A DNA stretch of 64,000 bases, from assembly GCA_943331105.2 (NCBI GenBank), contig CALQKH020000009.1, positions 62,001 through 126,000 of the forward strand, given 5' to 3'. A program made the translations under genes and the position numbers. The notes beneath the pieces are model-generated. The model did not search any database. It was not told the DNA's origin and saw only the letters and a program-made list of their open reading frames with translations. Origin of the DNA: Akkermansia muciniphila. Lineage in GTDB: Bacteria > Pseudomonadota > Gammaproteobacteria > Burkholderiales > Burkholderiaceae_C. Of this stretch, positions 53,208-62,909 are shown in pieces (position 1 is the stretch's first letter; every line of letters begins with the position of its first letter).

Positions 53208-53993
53208 ATGGCGTTTGAGACTCCCTCTTTGAAAGACAGCGTTCACCCCGACGAATGGCAGCTGCGGCTGGACTTGGCCGCGTGTTACCGGCTGGTGGCG
53301 CTGTACGGCTGGAGCGATTTGGTGTTCACCCACATCACCGCCAAATTGCCGCACTCGGTGGCGGGCGATGACCATCAGTTTTTGATCAACCCCTATGGCC
53401 TGATGTTTGACGAGATCACCGCGTCCAGCCTGGTCAAGGTGGACATGCAGTGCAACAAGCTGCACGACAGCCCCTTTCCGGTGAACCCAGCCGGCTTTGT
53501 GATCCACAGCGCAGTGCACGAGGCGCGGCCCGATGCCGGTTGCGTTTTGCACACCCACACGCGGGCGGGCGTGGCCGTCAGCGCACAGGCGCATGGCGTG
53601 TTGCCCATCAGCCAGCAAAGCACCTTTGTGCTGGCTTCGCTGGCCTACCATGGCTACGAGGGCGTGGCGATTCACGACGAAGAAAAGCTGCGCCTGCAGG
53701 CCGACTTGGGCGATGCCAATTTCCTGATGCTGCGCAACCATGGCCTGCTGACGGTGGGCAAAACCATTGCCGACGCGTTCTTGTCGATGTACACCTTTGA
53801 GAACACCTGCCGCATTCAGGTGGATGCGCTGGCAGGGCAGTCGGGCCCGAAAGACCTGACGGCGGTGGACCCGCAAATCCTGACCGGCGTGGCCCACGCC
53901 TTGCGTGTGCAAACCGGCGGCTTGGGCGGCGCGTTTGTTTGGCCTTCGCTGCTGCGCAAGTTGCAACGCGAAAGCCCGGACTACGCGCTTTGA
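53208..53993 (+). CDS. Class II aldolase/adducin-family protein
   Basis: A 261-residue protein of the fuculose-aldolase/adducin fold. Zinc-site histidines are seen in LHTHTRAGVAVSAQ (two His) and probably in LRNHGLLTVGKT. The opening LRLDLAACYRLVALYGWSDLVFTHIT and the block FLINPYGLMFDEITASSL are also typical. I chose the ATG at 53208 because GGAG is 7 nt upstream; an ATG at 53202 is only 1 nt from it. Substrate is unknown; members cleave sugar phosphates or act on hydroxy-dicarbonyls. Confidence 0.9.
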   Translation: MAFETPSLKDSVHPDEWQLRLDLAACYRLVALYGWSDLVFTHITAKLPHSVAGDDHQFLINPYGLMFDEITASSLVKVDMQCNKLHDSPFPVNPAGFVIHSAVHEARPDAGCVLHTHTRAGVAVSAQAHGVLPISQQSTFVLASLAYHGYEGVAIHDEEKLRLQADLGDANFLMLRNHGLLTVGKTIADAFLSMYTFENTCRIQVDALAGQSGPKDLTAVDPQILTGVAHALRVQTGGLGGAFVWPSLLRKLQRESPDYAL

Positions 53994-54027
53994 GCGTGTG
54001 CGCATACGATGCTTCTAACGCCTTTGA

Positions 54028-55161
54028 ATGGACACCATGACCTCCTTGTTTGAACCCTGCCAGGTCGGCAGCATTTCTTTGGCCTCACGCATCGTGATGG
54101 CCCCACTCACGCGCAACCGCGCACCCGGCGCTCTGGCCAATGCACGCATGGCCACGTATTACCGACAACGCGCCAACCCGGCCACGGGGGCGGGCCTGAT
54201 CGTCACCGAGGCCACCGCCATCAGCCACCAGGGCCAGGGCTACGCCGATGTGCCCGGCATCTGGAGCGCCGAACAAGTTGCTGCGTGGAAGCAAGTGACC
54301 GATGCAGTGCACGCCGAAGGCGGCAAGATCGTGGTGCAGCTATGGCATGTGGGCCGTGTCTCGCACACCAGCTTGCAGCCCGCCGGCGCTGCGCCTGTGG
54401 CGCCATCGGCCCTGACGGCCCAAACCAAAACTGTGCTGCTGGTCGACGGCCAAGCCAAGTTCGTGCCCACGTCCGAGCCACGTGCGCTGGAGGCCGCCGA
54501 GCTGCCGGGCATCGTGCAAGACTACCGCCGCGCAGCGGCCAACGCGATTGCTGCCGGGTTTGATGGCGTGGAGGTTCATGCGGCCAATGGTTATTTGATC
54601 GACCAGTTTTTGCGCAGCAGCAGCAACCACCGCACCGACGCGTATGGCGGCTCGATCGAGAACCGCGCCCGCTTTTTGCAAGAAGTGATTCAGGCCATCG
54701 TGGCCGAGATCGGTGGCGCACGCACGGGCATTCGCCTCTCGCCCGTCACACCCGCCAACGGGGTGAATGACGACCAACCGCAGACTTTGTTTGAGCATGT
54801 GGTGCGCGTGCTGGCCCCGATGCACTTGGCCTTCTTGCATCTGATTGAAGGCTCGACGGGCGCGGCGCGTGACCACCAGCAAGGCGACAAGCCCTTTGAC
54901 TACGCCGCTTTGCGCAGCGCCTACACCCAGGCGGGCGGGCGCGGCGCATGGATGCTGAACAACGGCTACGACCTGGCCTTGGCTGACCAGTCACTCGCCA
55001 GCGGTGCTGACCTGATCGCCTTTGGCCGCCCCTTCATTGCCAACCCCGACTTGGGCGCACGCCTGCGCCAGGGCGGCCCCTTCAACACGCCCGACCGCGC
55101 CACTTTTTACGGCGGGGGCGATGCGGGGTACACCGACTACCCGTTTTTGCCCACAGCTTGA
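54028..55161 (+). CDS. Old Yellow Enzyme family alkene reductase (NemA-like)
   Basis: A 377-residue FMN-dependent flavoprotein that reduces activated C=C bonds, quinones or nitro compounds with NADPH. The TIM-barrel opens LFEPCQVGSISLASRIVMAPLTRNRAP. The FMN-binding and active-site stretches are QLWHVGRVSHTSLQP, then FDGVEVHAANGYLIDQFLRSSSNHRTD with the substrate-binding His-Ala-Ala-Asn, and DLIAFGRPFIANPDL. An in-frame ATG at 54037 is an equally good start. It stands 34 bp after the aldolase gene; no regulator is adjacent. Likely role is detoxification of electrophiles. Confidence 0.93.
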   Translation: MDTMTSLFEPCQVGSISLASRIVMAPLTRNRAPGALANARMATYYRQRANPATGAGLIVTEATAISHQGQGYADVPGIWSAEQVAAWKQVTDAVHAEGGKIVVQLWHVGRVSHTSLQPAGAAPVAPSALTAQTKTVLLVDGQAKFVPTSEPRALEAAELPGIVQDYRRAAANAIAAGFDGVEVHAANGYLIDQFLRSSSNHRTDAYGGSIENRARFLQEVIQAIVAEIGGARTGIRLSPVTPANGVNDDQPQTLFEHVVRVLAPMHLAFLHLIEGSTGAARDHQQGDKPFDYAALRSAYTQAGGRGAWMLNNGYDLALADQSLASGADLIAFGRPFIANPDLGARLRQGGPFNTPDRATFYGGGDAGYTDYPFLPTA

Positions 55162-55192
55162 GGCAACCCTTGCTGGACCAGCACGGCGCGGT

Positions 55193-56587
55193 TCATGGGG
55201 TTTGAAACAGAAGGCCTGCTTTCAACCCACGGCCTTCGTCGGCCGTCTCCAAAAACAATTGCGCCCCCATGATGCGGGCATATTCAGACACAATGGCCAA
55301 GCCCAAACCGCTGCCATGTTGAAACGCGGGCCCCTCGTCGCCCTGAACCCAGCGTTGCAGCAAGCGCTGGCGTTGAAGGGGTTCAATGCCCGGGCCGTTG
55401 TCATGCACCCAGACGCCGCATTGCCCCAGGCTGGGGTTTGAAAACAGCTCCACCGTGACGCGCCTGACCGTACCGGCTGGCGTCAAGCCATAACGAAACG
55501 CGTTGTCGATCAGGTTGTCCATCACGCCTTCGATCAAGGCCCTTTGGGCTAAGACAGACACGGCACCGCGCTCGTCCAAACCACTGGCGCCCAGATCAAT
55601 GCCCAAGGCATCGGCGCGGTGCAAATGCCGCATGATGCTGTCGCGAATGACCTCGTCGAGCTTGACGGGTTCTGCCATGGATTCTTGCGCCTCTTGAACC
55701 AGAGCGATGGCCAACAACTGGTTCATCAAGTGGCTGGCCCGCTCTTGACTGAATGCAATTTTTTGCAGTTGTTCACGCCAGACCGCAGGGTCTGACTGAG
55801 AAAGCGCGTAGTCGGTCAAAGCTTTCATGCCCGCCAAGGGTGTGCGCATTTCATGGGCCACATTGCCCGCAAATTCTTTTTGTGAACGAACCCCTTTTTC
55901 GATGCGCAACAGCAATGCGTTGATGGCCTCACTCAGGTTTTGCATCTCTGCCGATCTGTTGGACACGAACACCGGCTTCAGGTCACGCACGTCACGCAGG
56001 GCGACGGCGTTTTGCAAATCGGTGAGCGGTTGCACGTCTTGCTGAATCTTTCGCCGCAACCACCAAGCCAAGCCCAGCAACAACAGCAATTGCGGCACCA
56101 TGGACAAAACCAACAAACGCTGAAAAAAAGCCACTTGGCTGTAGGTGGTTTGGGCGACCACCACTTTGAAGGCTTGCGGCACCTGGCGCATCAAAACGAC
56201 GGCGCGCAAGGTTTTGTTGTTGAACTCAATTTCAGTGAATGTGAAGCTTTTCAAATCGTCCAACTGGGGCATTTGCAATCCGGCATGGCCCGCCAAAAAA
56301 CGGCCGTCATTTGAAAAGACAGCAAAGTACAAACGCTCACTTTGGTCGAACAACAAGGTGCCCATTTCATTGGCGGTCAAGCCCAGCGCCAAACCACCAC
56401 CATCGGTTTGCCGAACATGGCTTGCCACCGCATAAGCATCGTCCAACAACGCGCGATCAAACGCTTGCTGCGTGAAGAAACGTGCCACCGCAAACGCCAA
56501 CAAGGTGCCGATCAACCAAGTCAACGCCAAGGGCACGATCACGCGCCGGAGCAAACGCTGCAGCAAGGACCGAGCGGGGGTGGTCAT
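55193..56587 (-). CDS. Sensor histidine kinase, partner of OmpR-type regulator
   Basis: A 464-residue membrane sensor. Helices at about 15-37 and 160-180 enclose a short periplasmic domain (about 125 residues). A HAMP-like linker is followed by HisKA with the phosphoacceptor His245 in GNVAHEMRTPLAG. The HATPase domain has N (DNLIDNAFRYG), G1 (VHDNGPGI) and G2 (GSGLGLAIVSEYAR). The ATG at 56587 overlaps the regulator stop by 4 nt. It lies divergent from czcCBA, so the signal is probably a heavy-metal cation in the periplasm, although no Cys/His-rich sensor loop is obvious. Confidence 0.93.
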   Translation of the reverse strand: MTTPARSLLQRLLRRVIVPLALTWLIGTLLAFAVARFFTQQAFDRALLDDAYAVASHVRQTDGGGLALGLTANEMGTLLFDQSERLYFAVFSNDGRFLAGHAGLQMPQLDDLKSFTFTEIEFNNKTLRAVVLMRQVPQAFKVVVAQTTYSQVAFFQRLLVLSMVPQLLLLLGLAWWLRRKIQQDVQPLTDLQNAVALRDVRDLKPVFVSNRSAEMQNLSEAINALLLRIEKGVRSQKEFAGNVAHEMRTPLAGMKALTDYALSQSDPAVWREQLQKIAFSQERASHLMNQLLAIALVQEAQESMAEPVKLDEVIRDSIMRHLHRADALGIDLGASGLDERGAVSVLAQRALIEGVMDNLIDNAFRYGLTPAGTVRRVTVELFSNPSLGQCGVWVHDNGPGIEPLQRQRLLQRWVQGDEGPAFQHGSGLGLAIVSEYARIMGAQLFLETADEGRGLKAGLLFQTP

Positions 56588-57276
56588 GGCCGTTCTTCTT
56601 CCATCAAGTAACCCAAGCCCCGCAATGTTCGAATGGTGGCACCCGAATTCAAAATCTTTTTGCGCAAACGGGAAATGAAGGTTTCCAGGGCGTTGTCCAA
56701 CAAGACTTCGTCAAAGCCAGAAAGCTTGTCCGACAGTTCTTTTTTGCTCAGCGTGCGGCCCGGTGGCGACATGAGTTCTGACAACACCTCAAATTCCCTG
56801 GCTGGCAGGGTCAATGGCTCGTCATGGACCAATACCCTTCGACCTTTCCGATCCAGCACCAAATGGGCCAATTGGGTGGTGCTGTCTTCTCCTTGACTGC
56901 GCCTGACCAGGGCACGCAGCCTGGCATCGACTTCTGCCAAGTCGAAGGGTTTTCCGAGGTAGTCGTCTGCACCGGCATCCAAACCGGCAATCCGCTCATC
57001 GGTTCGATTGCGTGCTGTCAAAACCAGAACGGGTGTTTTGTCGCCTTTGTGCCGCCTTTCTTGCAGCAAATGAAGACCATTGGCCGGGACGGCCGTTTGG
57101 CTGTCGCTGCTGGGCAAATTCAAATCCAGCAAAACAGCGTCATAAGGTTGCACATGCCACATGTATTTGGCGGCTGACAAATCCCCTGCCACATCCACAC
57201 GGTGCCCCTTGTCCGTCAGGCTTTGCTGCACAACGCCTTGTAATACCTTGTCGTCTTCAATCAAAAGAATGCGCAT
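56584..57276 (-). CDS. OmpR-family response regulator for the metal-efflux operon
   Basis: A 230-residue regulator. The receiver contains Asp8/Asp9 (LLIEDDKV), phosphoacceptor Asp51 (VLLDLNLPSSD), Thr in VLTARN and Lys in LGKPFDLAEV. The winged helix of OmpR type covers about 135-228 (LTLPAREFEVLSELMSPPGRTLSKKEL). About nine extra residues follow LNLP (SSDSQTAVPAN), an unusual loop beside the phosphorylation site. The frame is open to 57411, but the ATG at 57276 fits the family start MRILLIEDD. It probably binds the repeats in the adjoining 55-bp gap. Confidence 0.93.
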   Translation of the reverse strand: MRILLIEDDKVLQGVVQQSLTDKGHRVDVAGDLSAAKYMWHVQPYDAVLLDLNLPSSDSQTAVPANGLHLLQERRHKGDKTPVLVLTARNRTDERIAGLDAGADDYLGKPFDLAEVDARLRALVRRSQGEDSTTQLAHLVLDRKGRRVLVHDEPLTLPAREFEVLSELMSPPGRTLSKKELSDKLSGFDEVLLDNALETFISRLRKKILNSGATIRTLRGLGYLMEEERP

Positions 57277-57290
57277 GTGGGCTGTGTCTT

Positions 57291-57318
57291 TGGTCAGGTG
57301 CTGGTCAGGCTTGGTCAG
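57291..57318. promoter_or_regulatory. Three phased TGGTCAG repeats: likely OmpR-type regulator site
   Basis: TGGTCAG occurs at 57291-57297, 57302-57308 and 57312-57318, spaced 11 and 10 bp, one helical turn each. They fill the 55-bp gap between the response-regulator start and the czcC start. OmpR/PhoB-type regulators bind such head-to-tail repeats. Control of both divergent operons is inferred. Confidence 0.6.
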
Positions 57319-57331
57319 CGATAACCGAGCC

Positions 57332-58618
57332 ATGAGCATACGACATAGATTTTGCGTGAAGGCTTCGTGGGTTGGGTTTGCTGTTTTGGTCAGCACGGGC
57401 ACATGGGCCAACGAACCCCTGAGTTTGGAAATGGTTTTGGAAGCCGCGCGTCAGCACCCTGATGTGCAAACGAGCGCTCGTCTTTTGGACGCTGCGCGTG
57501 CCGATGTCTTGGCGGCCAATCGTTCACCTGCCCTGGCTTTGTCTTCCTCTGCTTCGACGGTGGATGTCAAAAATGGCCAATCTTTCGGTTCGTCCTTGAG
57601 TCCTGCAAAACTGAACAAGTCTGTGGGCGTTGACGGTCTATGGGAGCGAGGTGGCAAACGTGTTTTGCGAACAGACAAAGCCCAAACCATGGTTCTGGTG
57701 GCACAAGCCGAAAGACAAGAAGCGCTGGTCATTCAGCAAATGGCGGCGCAAATGGCGTTTTATGAGTTGCTGACCGCCCATCAGCGTTTGGAGGTCTTTC
57801 GTGATTTGGCGCAAAGCGCCGAACAGTTGGCCAAAACGGCCGACTTGCGACTGAAAAATGGTGATTTATCGGCCCAAGAAGCCGCTCGAACCCAAATTGA
57901 GGCTGCGCGTGCCCAAGCCGAGACACAAGTGGCCATGCTGGAATACCAGCAAACCAGCCTCAGCATCGGGACATGGACAGGTTTGAAACGGCCAGCAAGT
58001 GGCTGGTCGGTACAAGTGCAGTGGCCAAACACCAAGCCATGGGGTGGCTTGGCCATGACAGACATTGTCAATGGGCCTTGGCTGGAAGCGCGAAGTGATG
58101 TGACCGCTGCGCGTCTAGGGGTCCTCGCTGCCAACCAAAATGTGGCGCTGGCACAGGCGCTGCGGGTCACAGACCCCACTTTGGGAACCTCGATTGAAAA
58201 CACACCCGATGGCTTTGGCAACACCGCCAAAGTGATGGGGGTTCGGATCTCCATACCCCTGGTTCAATCGAACCGATTCGACGGCGAAATTGGGCGGGCA
58301 ACAGCCGAAGCAGCTGCCAGTCAAAACATGCTGGACCGGACCCGCCAGCGCGCCCAAATCGAGATGCTCAACTGGTTTGAGAACAGCCAAGCTCAAGCAG
58401 AACGTCTGCAAATTTACGAAAAAGACCTCTTGCCACGCGCCCTTCGCGTGGCGGAGCAAACCGAAATGGCCTACCGACAAGGTGGCTTGTCTTTGACCGA
58501 GTTGTTGGATGCACGGCGAACCCTCCGAGCTGTGCAATTGGATGTTTTGAATGCTCGCAATGCCTATGCCAAAGCTTGGACCTATTGGCAACTGCGCATG
58601 TCTACAGCGACACCCTGA
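57332..58618 (+). CDS. czcC: Outer-membrane efflux channel, CzcC-like (TolC family)
   Basis: A 428-residue outer-membrane factor for a heavy-metal RND pump. A signal peptide (about 1-26, ending GTWANE) is followed by the two TolC repeats with long helices. Examples are AQAERQEALVIQQMAAQMAFYELL and DLLPRALRVAEQTEMAYRQGGLSLTELLDARRT, the latter containing the family-typical GxLSLxELLDARR. The frame extends upstream over the promoter gap and the response-regulator gene; the ATG at 57332 is the first with a signal peptide. It heads the operon czcC-czcB-czcA. Confidence 0.92.
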   Translation: MSIRHRFCVKASWVGFAVLVSTGTWANEPLSLEMVLEAARQHPDVQTSARLLDAARADVLAANRSPALALSSSASTVDVKNGQSFGSSLSPAKLNKSVGVDGLWERGGKRVLRTDKAQTMVLVAQAERQEALVIQQMAAQMAFYELLTAHQRLEVFRDLAQSAEQLAKTADLRLKNGDLSAQEAARTQIEAARAQAETQVAMLEYQQTSLSIGTWTGLKRPASGWSVQVQWPNTKPWGGLAMTDIVNGPWLEARSDVTAARLGVLAANQNVALAQALRVTDPTLGTSIENTPDGFGNTAKVMGVRISIPLVQSNRFDGEIGRATAEAAASQNMLDRTRQRAQIEMLNWFENSQAQAERLQIYEKDLLPRALRVAEQTEMAYRQGGLSLTELLDARRTLRAVQLDVLNARNAYAKAWTYWQLRMSTATP

Positions 58619-58649
58619 TCCACCACGTCCTTTTTGAAAAGCCCATCCC

Positions 58650-59813
58650 GTGATCGCTCATTCCCGCTCTGTCATCTGCACCTTATTGCTGGTCACCTTG
58701 GTGATCGGTGGTTGTTCTGAACCCGTCAGCCCCACGCCCAGTGTGGCGGGGCCGGTCATTCAAGGCGACCAGCTGCAATACCCGCCAGACCATCCCCAAA
58801 TTGCGCTATTGACCACCACGGCCGCGGTGATGGCCACCGAGATCCCAGTGGATTTGCCAGCCCGCATTGTGTGGAACGAAGAACGAACACAGCGCGTGTT
58901 TTCGGCGTTTTCAGGGCGCGTGAGCAGCATCGATGTGAGCCTAGGGCAAGCGATTGCCAAGGGGCAAGCCTTGGCACACCTCTCCTCGCCGGAGTTTGGT
59001 GCAGCCCAAGCCGAGACGTCTCTGGCTCAAACCAACTTGAACTTGGCCACGCAGGTTTTAGACCGACAGCAATCCCTTTTTGATTTGGGTGTGGTTGCCC
59101 GAAAAGATGTTGAACAAGCTGCAGCGGAGGCGGCCAGGGCGAATGCTGAATTGAAGCGAGCGCAGGCCAAAACCGACCTTTACGGCAGCAGAAACACGGC
59201 GAACCAACAATTGGTTTTGCGCAGCGATGTTGCGGGCGTTGTGGTGGAGCGCAACATCACGCCAGGACAAGAAGTCCGGCCCGACAACGCAAGCCAAGCT
59301 TTGTTTGTCATCTCTGACCCCAGCAAACTGTGGGTACAGATCGATGCGCAAACGCCAGACATTGCCGATTTAAAACCCAACGCACAAGTTCAACTGGTGG
59401 TGCCCTCCTTGTCTGAACAGGTTTTCAAAGCCACCGTGCTGGCGGTGGCAGACCAGATCGATCCGGTCAGTCGCTCCATCAAAGTTCGCGCATTGATAGA
59501 CAACAGTTCTCGTTTGCTCAAAAGTGAAATGCTGGCCCGCGTTCGTTACGCACGCAAGATTGGCCAAGGTGTTGAGGTGCCGGCCAGCGCTCTTTTCCTG
59601 ATGGGCAAGCAGCACATTGTTTTTGTGCAGACGTCAAAGGGCGTTTACGGCCCGCGCCAAGTCACGCTGTCTCAAGAGGGGCCCGTCAAAGTGGTGCTGA
59701 GCCAGGGTTTGCAAATCGGCGAGGAAGTGGTGGTTCAGAACGGTTTGCTGTTGGCGCGTGAACTGCGCATTGCCAAGGAATCAGCCGCCATCACGGGTGC
59801 AGCCAAGCCATGA
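58650..59813 (+). CDS. czcB: Heavy-metal RND efflux periplasmic adaptor, CzcB-like
   Basis: A 387-residue adaptor, probably a lipoprotein with lipobox Ile-Gly-Gly-Cys (LVTLVIGGCSEP). Domains in order are the barrel-sandwich half ARIVWNEERTQRVFSAFSGRVSSIDVSLGQ, an alpha-hairpin (about 120-190), then SRSIKVRALIDNSSRLLKSEMLARVRYAR. These patterns are typical of CzcB/CusB. It starts with GTG at 58650. The stop overlaps the start of czcA by 4 nt. Confidence 0.93.
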   Translation: MIAHSRSVICTLLLVTLVIGGCSEPVSPTPSVAGPVIQGDQLQYPPDHPQIALLTTTAAVMATEIPVDLPARIVWNEERTQRVFSAFSGRVSSIDVSLGQAIAKGQALAHLSSPEFGAAQAETSLAQTNLNLATQVLDRQQSLFDLGVVARKDVEQAAAEAARANAELKRAQAKTDLYGSRNTANQQLVLRSDVAGVVVERNITPGQEVRPDNASQALFVISDPSKLWVQIDAQTPDIADLKPNAQVQLVVPSLSEQVFKATVLAVADQIDPVSRSIKVRALIDNSSRLLKSEMLARVRYARKIGQGVEVPASALFLMGKQHIVFVQTSKGVYGPRQVTLSQEGPVKVVLSQGLQIGEEVVVQNGLLLARELRIAKESAAITGAAKP

Positions 59814-62800
59814 AAAAGCTGATCCATTACGCGCTGAATCAGCCCCTGTTCATCGTTCTTGGCACCTTGCTGTTTGTCATGGCGGGGGTGATTGCCTTCA
59901 AAAATCTATCTGTGGAGGCCTTTCCGGATGTGACCGACACACAGGTCACGGTGATCGCCTTGTATCCTGGGCGTGCTGCCGAAGAGGTCGAAAAACAAGT
60001 GAGCTTGCCGATTGAAGTGGCGCTGGCAGGTTTGCCCAACGCCATCCGGGTTTTTTCTCACACCCAGTTTGGCCTGTCTTTCACGGTGGTCACCTACAAC
60101 GACAATGCCGATGTCAACATCGTCCGGCAGCAAGTCAATGAACGACTCCGAGGGATTGATTTACCCCCGGGCGTCGAAGCGAACATCGCACCCAACGCAA
60201 CACCTGTCGGTGAAATCATGCGATACCGCCTGCGTGGCGACGGGTTGACCACCACCGAGCTGCGAACTTTGCAAGACTGGGTGGTTGAACGTGGGCTGCG
60301 CCAAGTCGCGGGCGTGGCCGATGTGGTCGCCATGGGTGGGTTCATCAAGCAATATGAAGTTCAACCCGATTTGGAGAAACTCCGGTCACAGCGCCTCACT
60401 TTGCAAAATCTTTTGGATGCCCTTGGCAGGGGCAATGCCAACGCGGGTGGCAGCTATGTGGCACAGGGTCAGCAACAATTTGCAATTCGTGGGATTGGGT
60501 TACTGCGTTCCCCTGAAGAAATTGGCCAAATCGTTTTGGCCACGCGAAATGGCACACCGGTGTTGGTCCGCGATGTGGCTCAGGTCAAGATAGGCGCAGT
60601 GCCCCGACTGGGCACAGTGGGCCAAGACCAAGACAACGACATCGTGACCGGCATCATCATCATGCGCAAAGGTGAAAACCCCAGCGTTGTCTTGAAAAAT
60701 GTGAAAGAGCGACTCGAAGAAATCAATGCGCGCGGTCTTCCCAAGGGTGTTCAGGTGGTTCCCTTTTATGACCGTTCTTGGCTGATGGAGAAAACACTCA
60801 AGACGGTTTTCAAAAATTTGGTCGAAGGCGCCCTGCTGGTTTCGCTGGTGCTCTACATTTTTCTTTCCAACATGCGCGCCACGTTGGCGGTGGTGGCGGT
60901 CATTCCGTTGTCTTTGTTGGCCACATTCATGGGCTTGAAGTTCATGGGTGTGCCGGCCAACTTGCTGAGTTTGGGGGCCATGGATTTCGGCATCATCGTT
61001 GACGGCGCCGTGATTGTGGTCGAGAACATCATGCACAGACTGTCTGAACGCGGTGAGGGCATGAGCGAAAAAGAGCGCAAAGCACTCATCATTGAAGCCA
61101 CCAACGAGGTCGGACGCCCCACTGTGTTTTCGATGCTGATCATCATTGCGGCACACATCCCAATCTTTGCATTGCAACGCCATGAAGGCCGTATTTTTCA
61201 ACCCATGGCCTTGTCGGTCACGGCCGCGCTCATCGGCGCTTTGATCATTTCTTTGACCTTGGTGCCTTTGTTGGCGTATTGGATGCTGCGCAAAAAACTG
61301 CCCCACAGCGACAACAAGGTGGTGGCCAAAGCCAAAGAGATTTACACGCCCACCCTGAACTGGGCACTGAACCACCGTCGTCACGTTGTCGCCATTGCCC
61401 TGTGTTGTTTTGGCCTGTCCATGGTGGCCGCCTCCCGGCTGGGGTCGGAGTTTTTGCCTGAATTGAACGAGGGCACCATTTGGGTCAACGTCAGGTTGCC
61501 TGCCAGTGTTTCCAATGAAGAGGCGGCCAAGGTTTTGCGTCAGGTCCGCGATGCCCTTCAACGCATTCCTGAAGTCAAGACAACGGTTTCAAAAGCAGGC
61601 CAACCTGAAGACGGCACAGACCCCAAAACCATCAGCATGGCCGAAGTTTTTGTGGACTTAAAGCCCCAGGAAACCTGGCGCACAGGTTTGACCCGCGAGC
61701 AATTGATCGACGAAATGAATGACGCTGTTTCTGCACTGCCCGGCATGGAGCCCACCTTCTCTCAACCGATTCGCGACAACGTGCTGGAGTCCATCTCGCA
61801 AATCGATGGGCAAATTGTGATCAAGATTGCGGGGGATGACCTGACTGTTTTGAAACAAACCGCTGAAGCCATTGAACGGGAGGTCAAACAAGTCAAAGGG
61901 GTCAGCCGTGCGGCCATTGACCGTCAGGGCGATTTGCCACAACTGCTGATCCACATCAACCGCGAGCAAGCGGCGCGCTATGGCTTGAACGTGGGCGATG
62001 TGCAAGATGTCATTGAAACGGCGCTGGCCGGAAAAGCAAGCACCACCTTGTGGGAGGGCGAAAGAAAGTTTGACGTGACGGTTCGTTTGCCCCAAGAGCG
62101 TCGAAGCATTTCAGAATTGGGCGCCATACCTGTTCCTACGTTTGATGGTGGTTCGGTTCGGTTGGACCTGGTCAGCACCATTGAGCAAACCAGTGGTGCC
62201 ATGAACATTGCCAGAGAGTCTGGACAACGGACTGCGGCCATTGGTATTTTTATCAAGGGCCGTGATATGGGCTCCATCGTCAACGACATGAAAGCCCGCA
62301 TTGCGAAAAACGTCAACATTCCTGCCAATTACACCGTCAAATGGTCTGGTGAGTTTGAAAACCAAGAGCGCGCCATGGCACGCTTATCGATCGTTGTTCC
62401 CATCTCCTTGTTGTTGATTTTTGTGCTGTTGTTTGACGCCTTCGGTTCCATCAAAAGCGCCGTTCTCATTCTTGTGAATGTTCCCTTGGCCATGATCGGC
62501 GGTTTCGTTGCCTTGTGGCTGTTCAACATCCCCCTGTCCGTCTCGGCCGCCATTGGCTTCATCGCCCTGTCAGGCCAGGCTGTGCTCAATGGGGTGGTGA
62601 TGCTGACGGTCTTTCAGCAGCTGCGCAATGCAGGCTGCCAGGTTTTGGATGCGGTGAAACAAGGCGCCTTGCAACGTTTGCGCACCGTGTTGATGACGGC
62701 GATGCTGGCGGCTTTGGGTTTGTTGCCCATGGCCATGAGTCACGACATCGGCTCTGAAACGCAACGTCCCTTGGCGATTGTGGTCATTGGGGGTTTGATC

Positions 62801-62896
62801 TCTGCTACCTTGCTGACATTGCTGGTCTTGCCCGTCCTGTATGCCTCTTGGTATGGCAAAGACATGCCCGCCGGAAAGTCCGTCAGCAAGGCCTAA
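59810..62896 (+). CDS. czcA: Heavy-metal RND efflux pump, CzcA/CusA family
   Basis: A 1028-residue HME-RND transporter exporting divalent or monovalent metal ions with protons. The N-terminal ALNQPLFIVLGTLLFVMAGV and SVEAFPDVTDTQVTV are class hallmarks. Helix 4 carries the metal-type relay Asp392-Phe-Gly-x3-Asp398 in MDFGIIVDGAVIVVEN, the pattern of Co/Zn/Cd/Ni exporters, which argues against the Cu/Ag (CusA) type. With the upstream channel and adaptor it forms a complete tripartite pump. It is convergent with the P-type ATPase gene, 13 bp away. Confidence 0.95.
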   Translation: MKKLIHYALNQPLFIVLGTLLFVMAGVIAFKNLSVEAFPDVTDTQVTVIALYPGRAAEEVEKQVSLPIEVALAGLPNAIRVFSHTQFGLSFTVVTYNDNADVNIVRQQVNERLRGIDLPPGVEANIAPNATPVGEIMRYRLRGDGLTTTELRTLQDWVVERGLRQVAGVADVVAMGGFIKQYEVQPDLEKLRSQRLTLQNLLDALGRGNANAGGSYVAQGQQQFAIRGIGLLRSPEEIGQIVLATRNGTPVLVRDVAQVKIGAVPRLGTVGQDQDNDIVTGIIIMRKGENPSVVLKNVKERLEEINARGLPKGVQVVPFYDRSWLMEKTLKTVFKNLVEGALLVSLVLYIFLSNMRATLAVVAVIPLSLLATFMGLKFMGVPANLLSLGAMDFGIIVDGAVIVVENIMHRLSERGEGMSEKERKALIIEATNEVGRPTVFSMLIIIAAHIPIFALQRHEGRIFQPMALSVTAALIGALIISLTLVPLLAYWMLRKKLPHSDNKVVAKAKEIYTPTLNWALNHRRHVVAIALCCFGLSMVAASRLGSEFLPELNEGTIWVNVRLPASVSNEEAAKVLRQVRDALQRIPEVKTTVSKAGQPEDGTDPKTISMAEVFVDLKPQETWRTGLTREQLIDEMNDAVSALPGMEPTFSQPIRDNVLESISQIDGQIVIKIAGDDLTVLKQTAEAIEREVKQVKGVSRAAIDRQGDLPQLLIHINREQAARYGLNVGDVQDVIETALAGKASTTLWEGERKFDVTVRLPQERRSISELGAIPVPTFDGGSVRLDLVSTIEQTSGAMNIARESGQRTAAIGIFIKGRDMGSIVNDMKARIAKNVNIPANYTVKWSGEFENQERAMARLSIVVPISLLLIFVLLFDAFGSIKSAVLILVNVPLAMIGGFVALWLFNIPLSVSAAIGFIALSGQAVLNGVVMLTVFQQLRNAGCQVLDAVKQGALQRLRTVLMTAMLAALGLLPMAMSHDIGSETQRPLAIVVIGGLISATLLTLLVLPVLYASWYGKDMPAGKSVSKA

Positions 62897-62909
62897 ACCA
62901 CCCAGCCCA

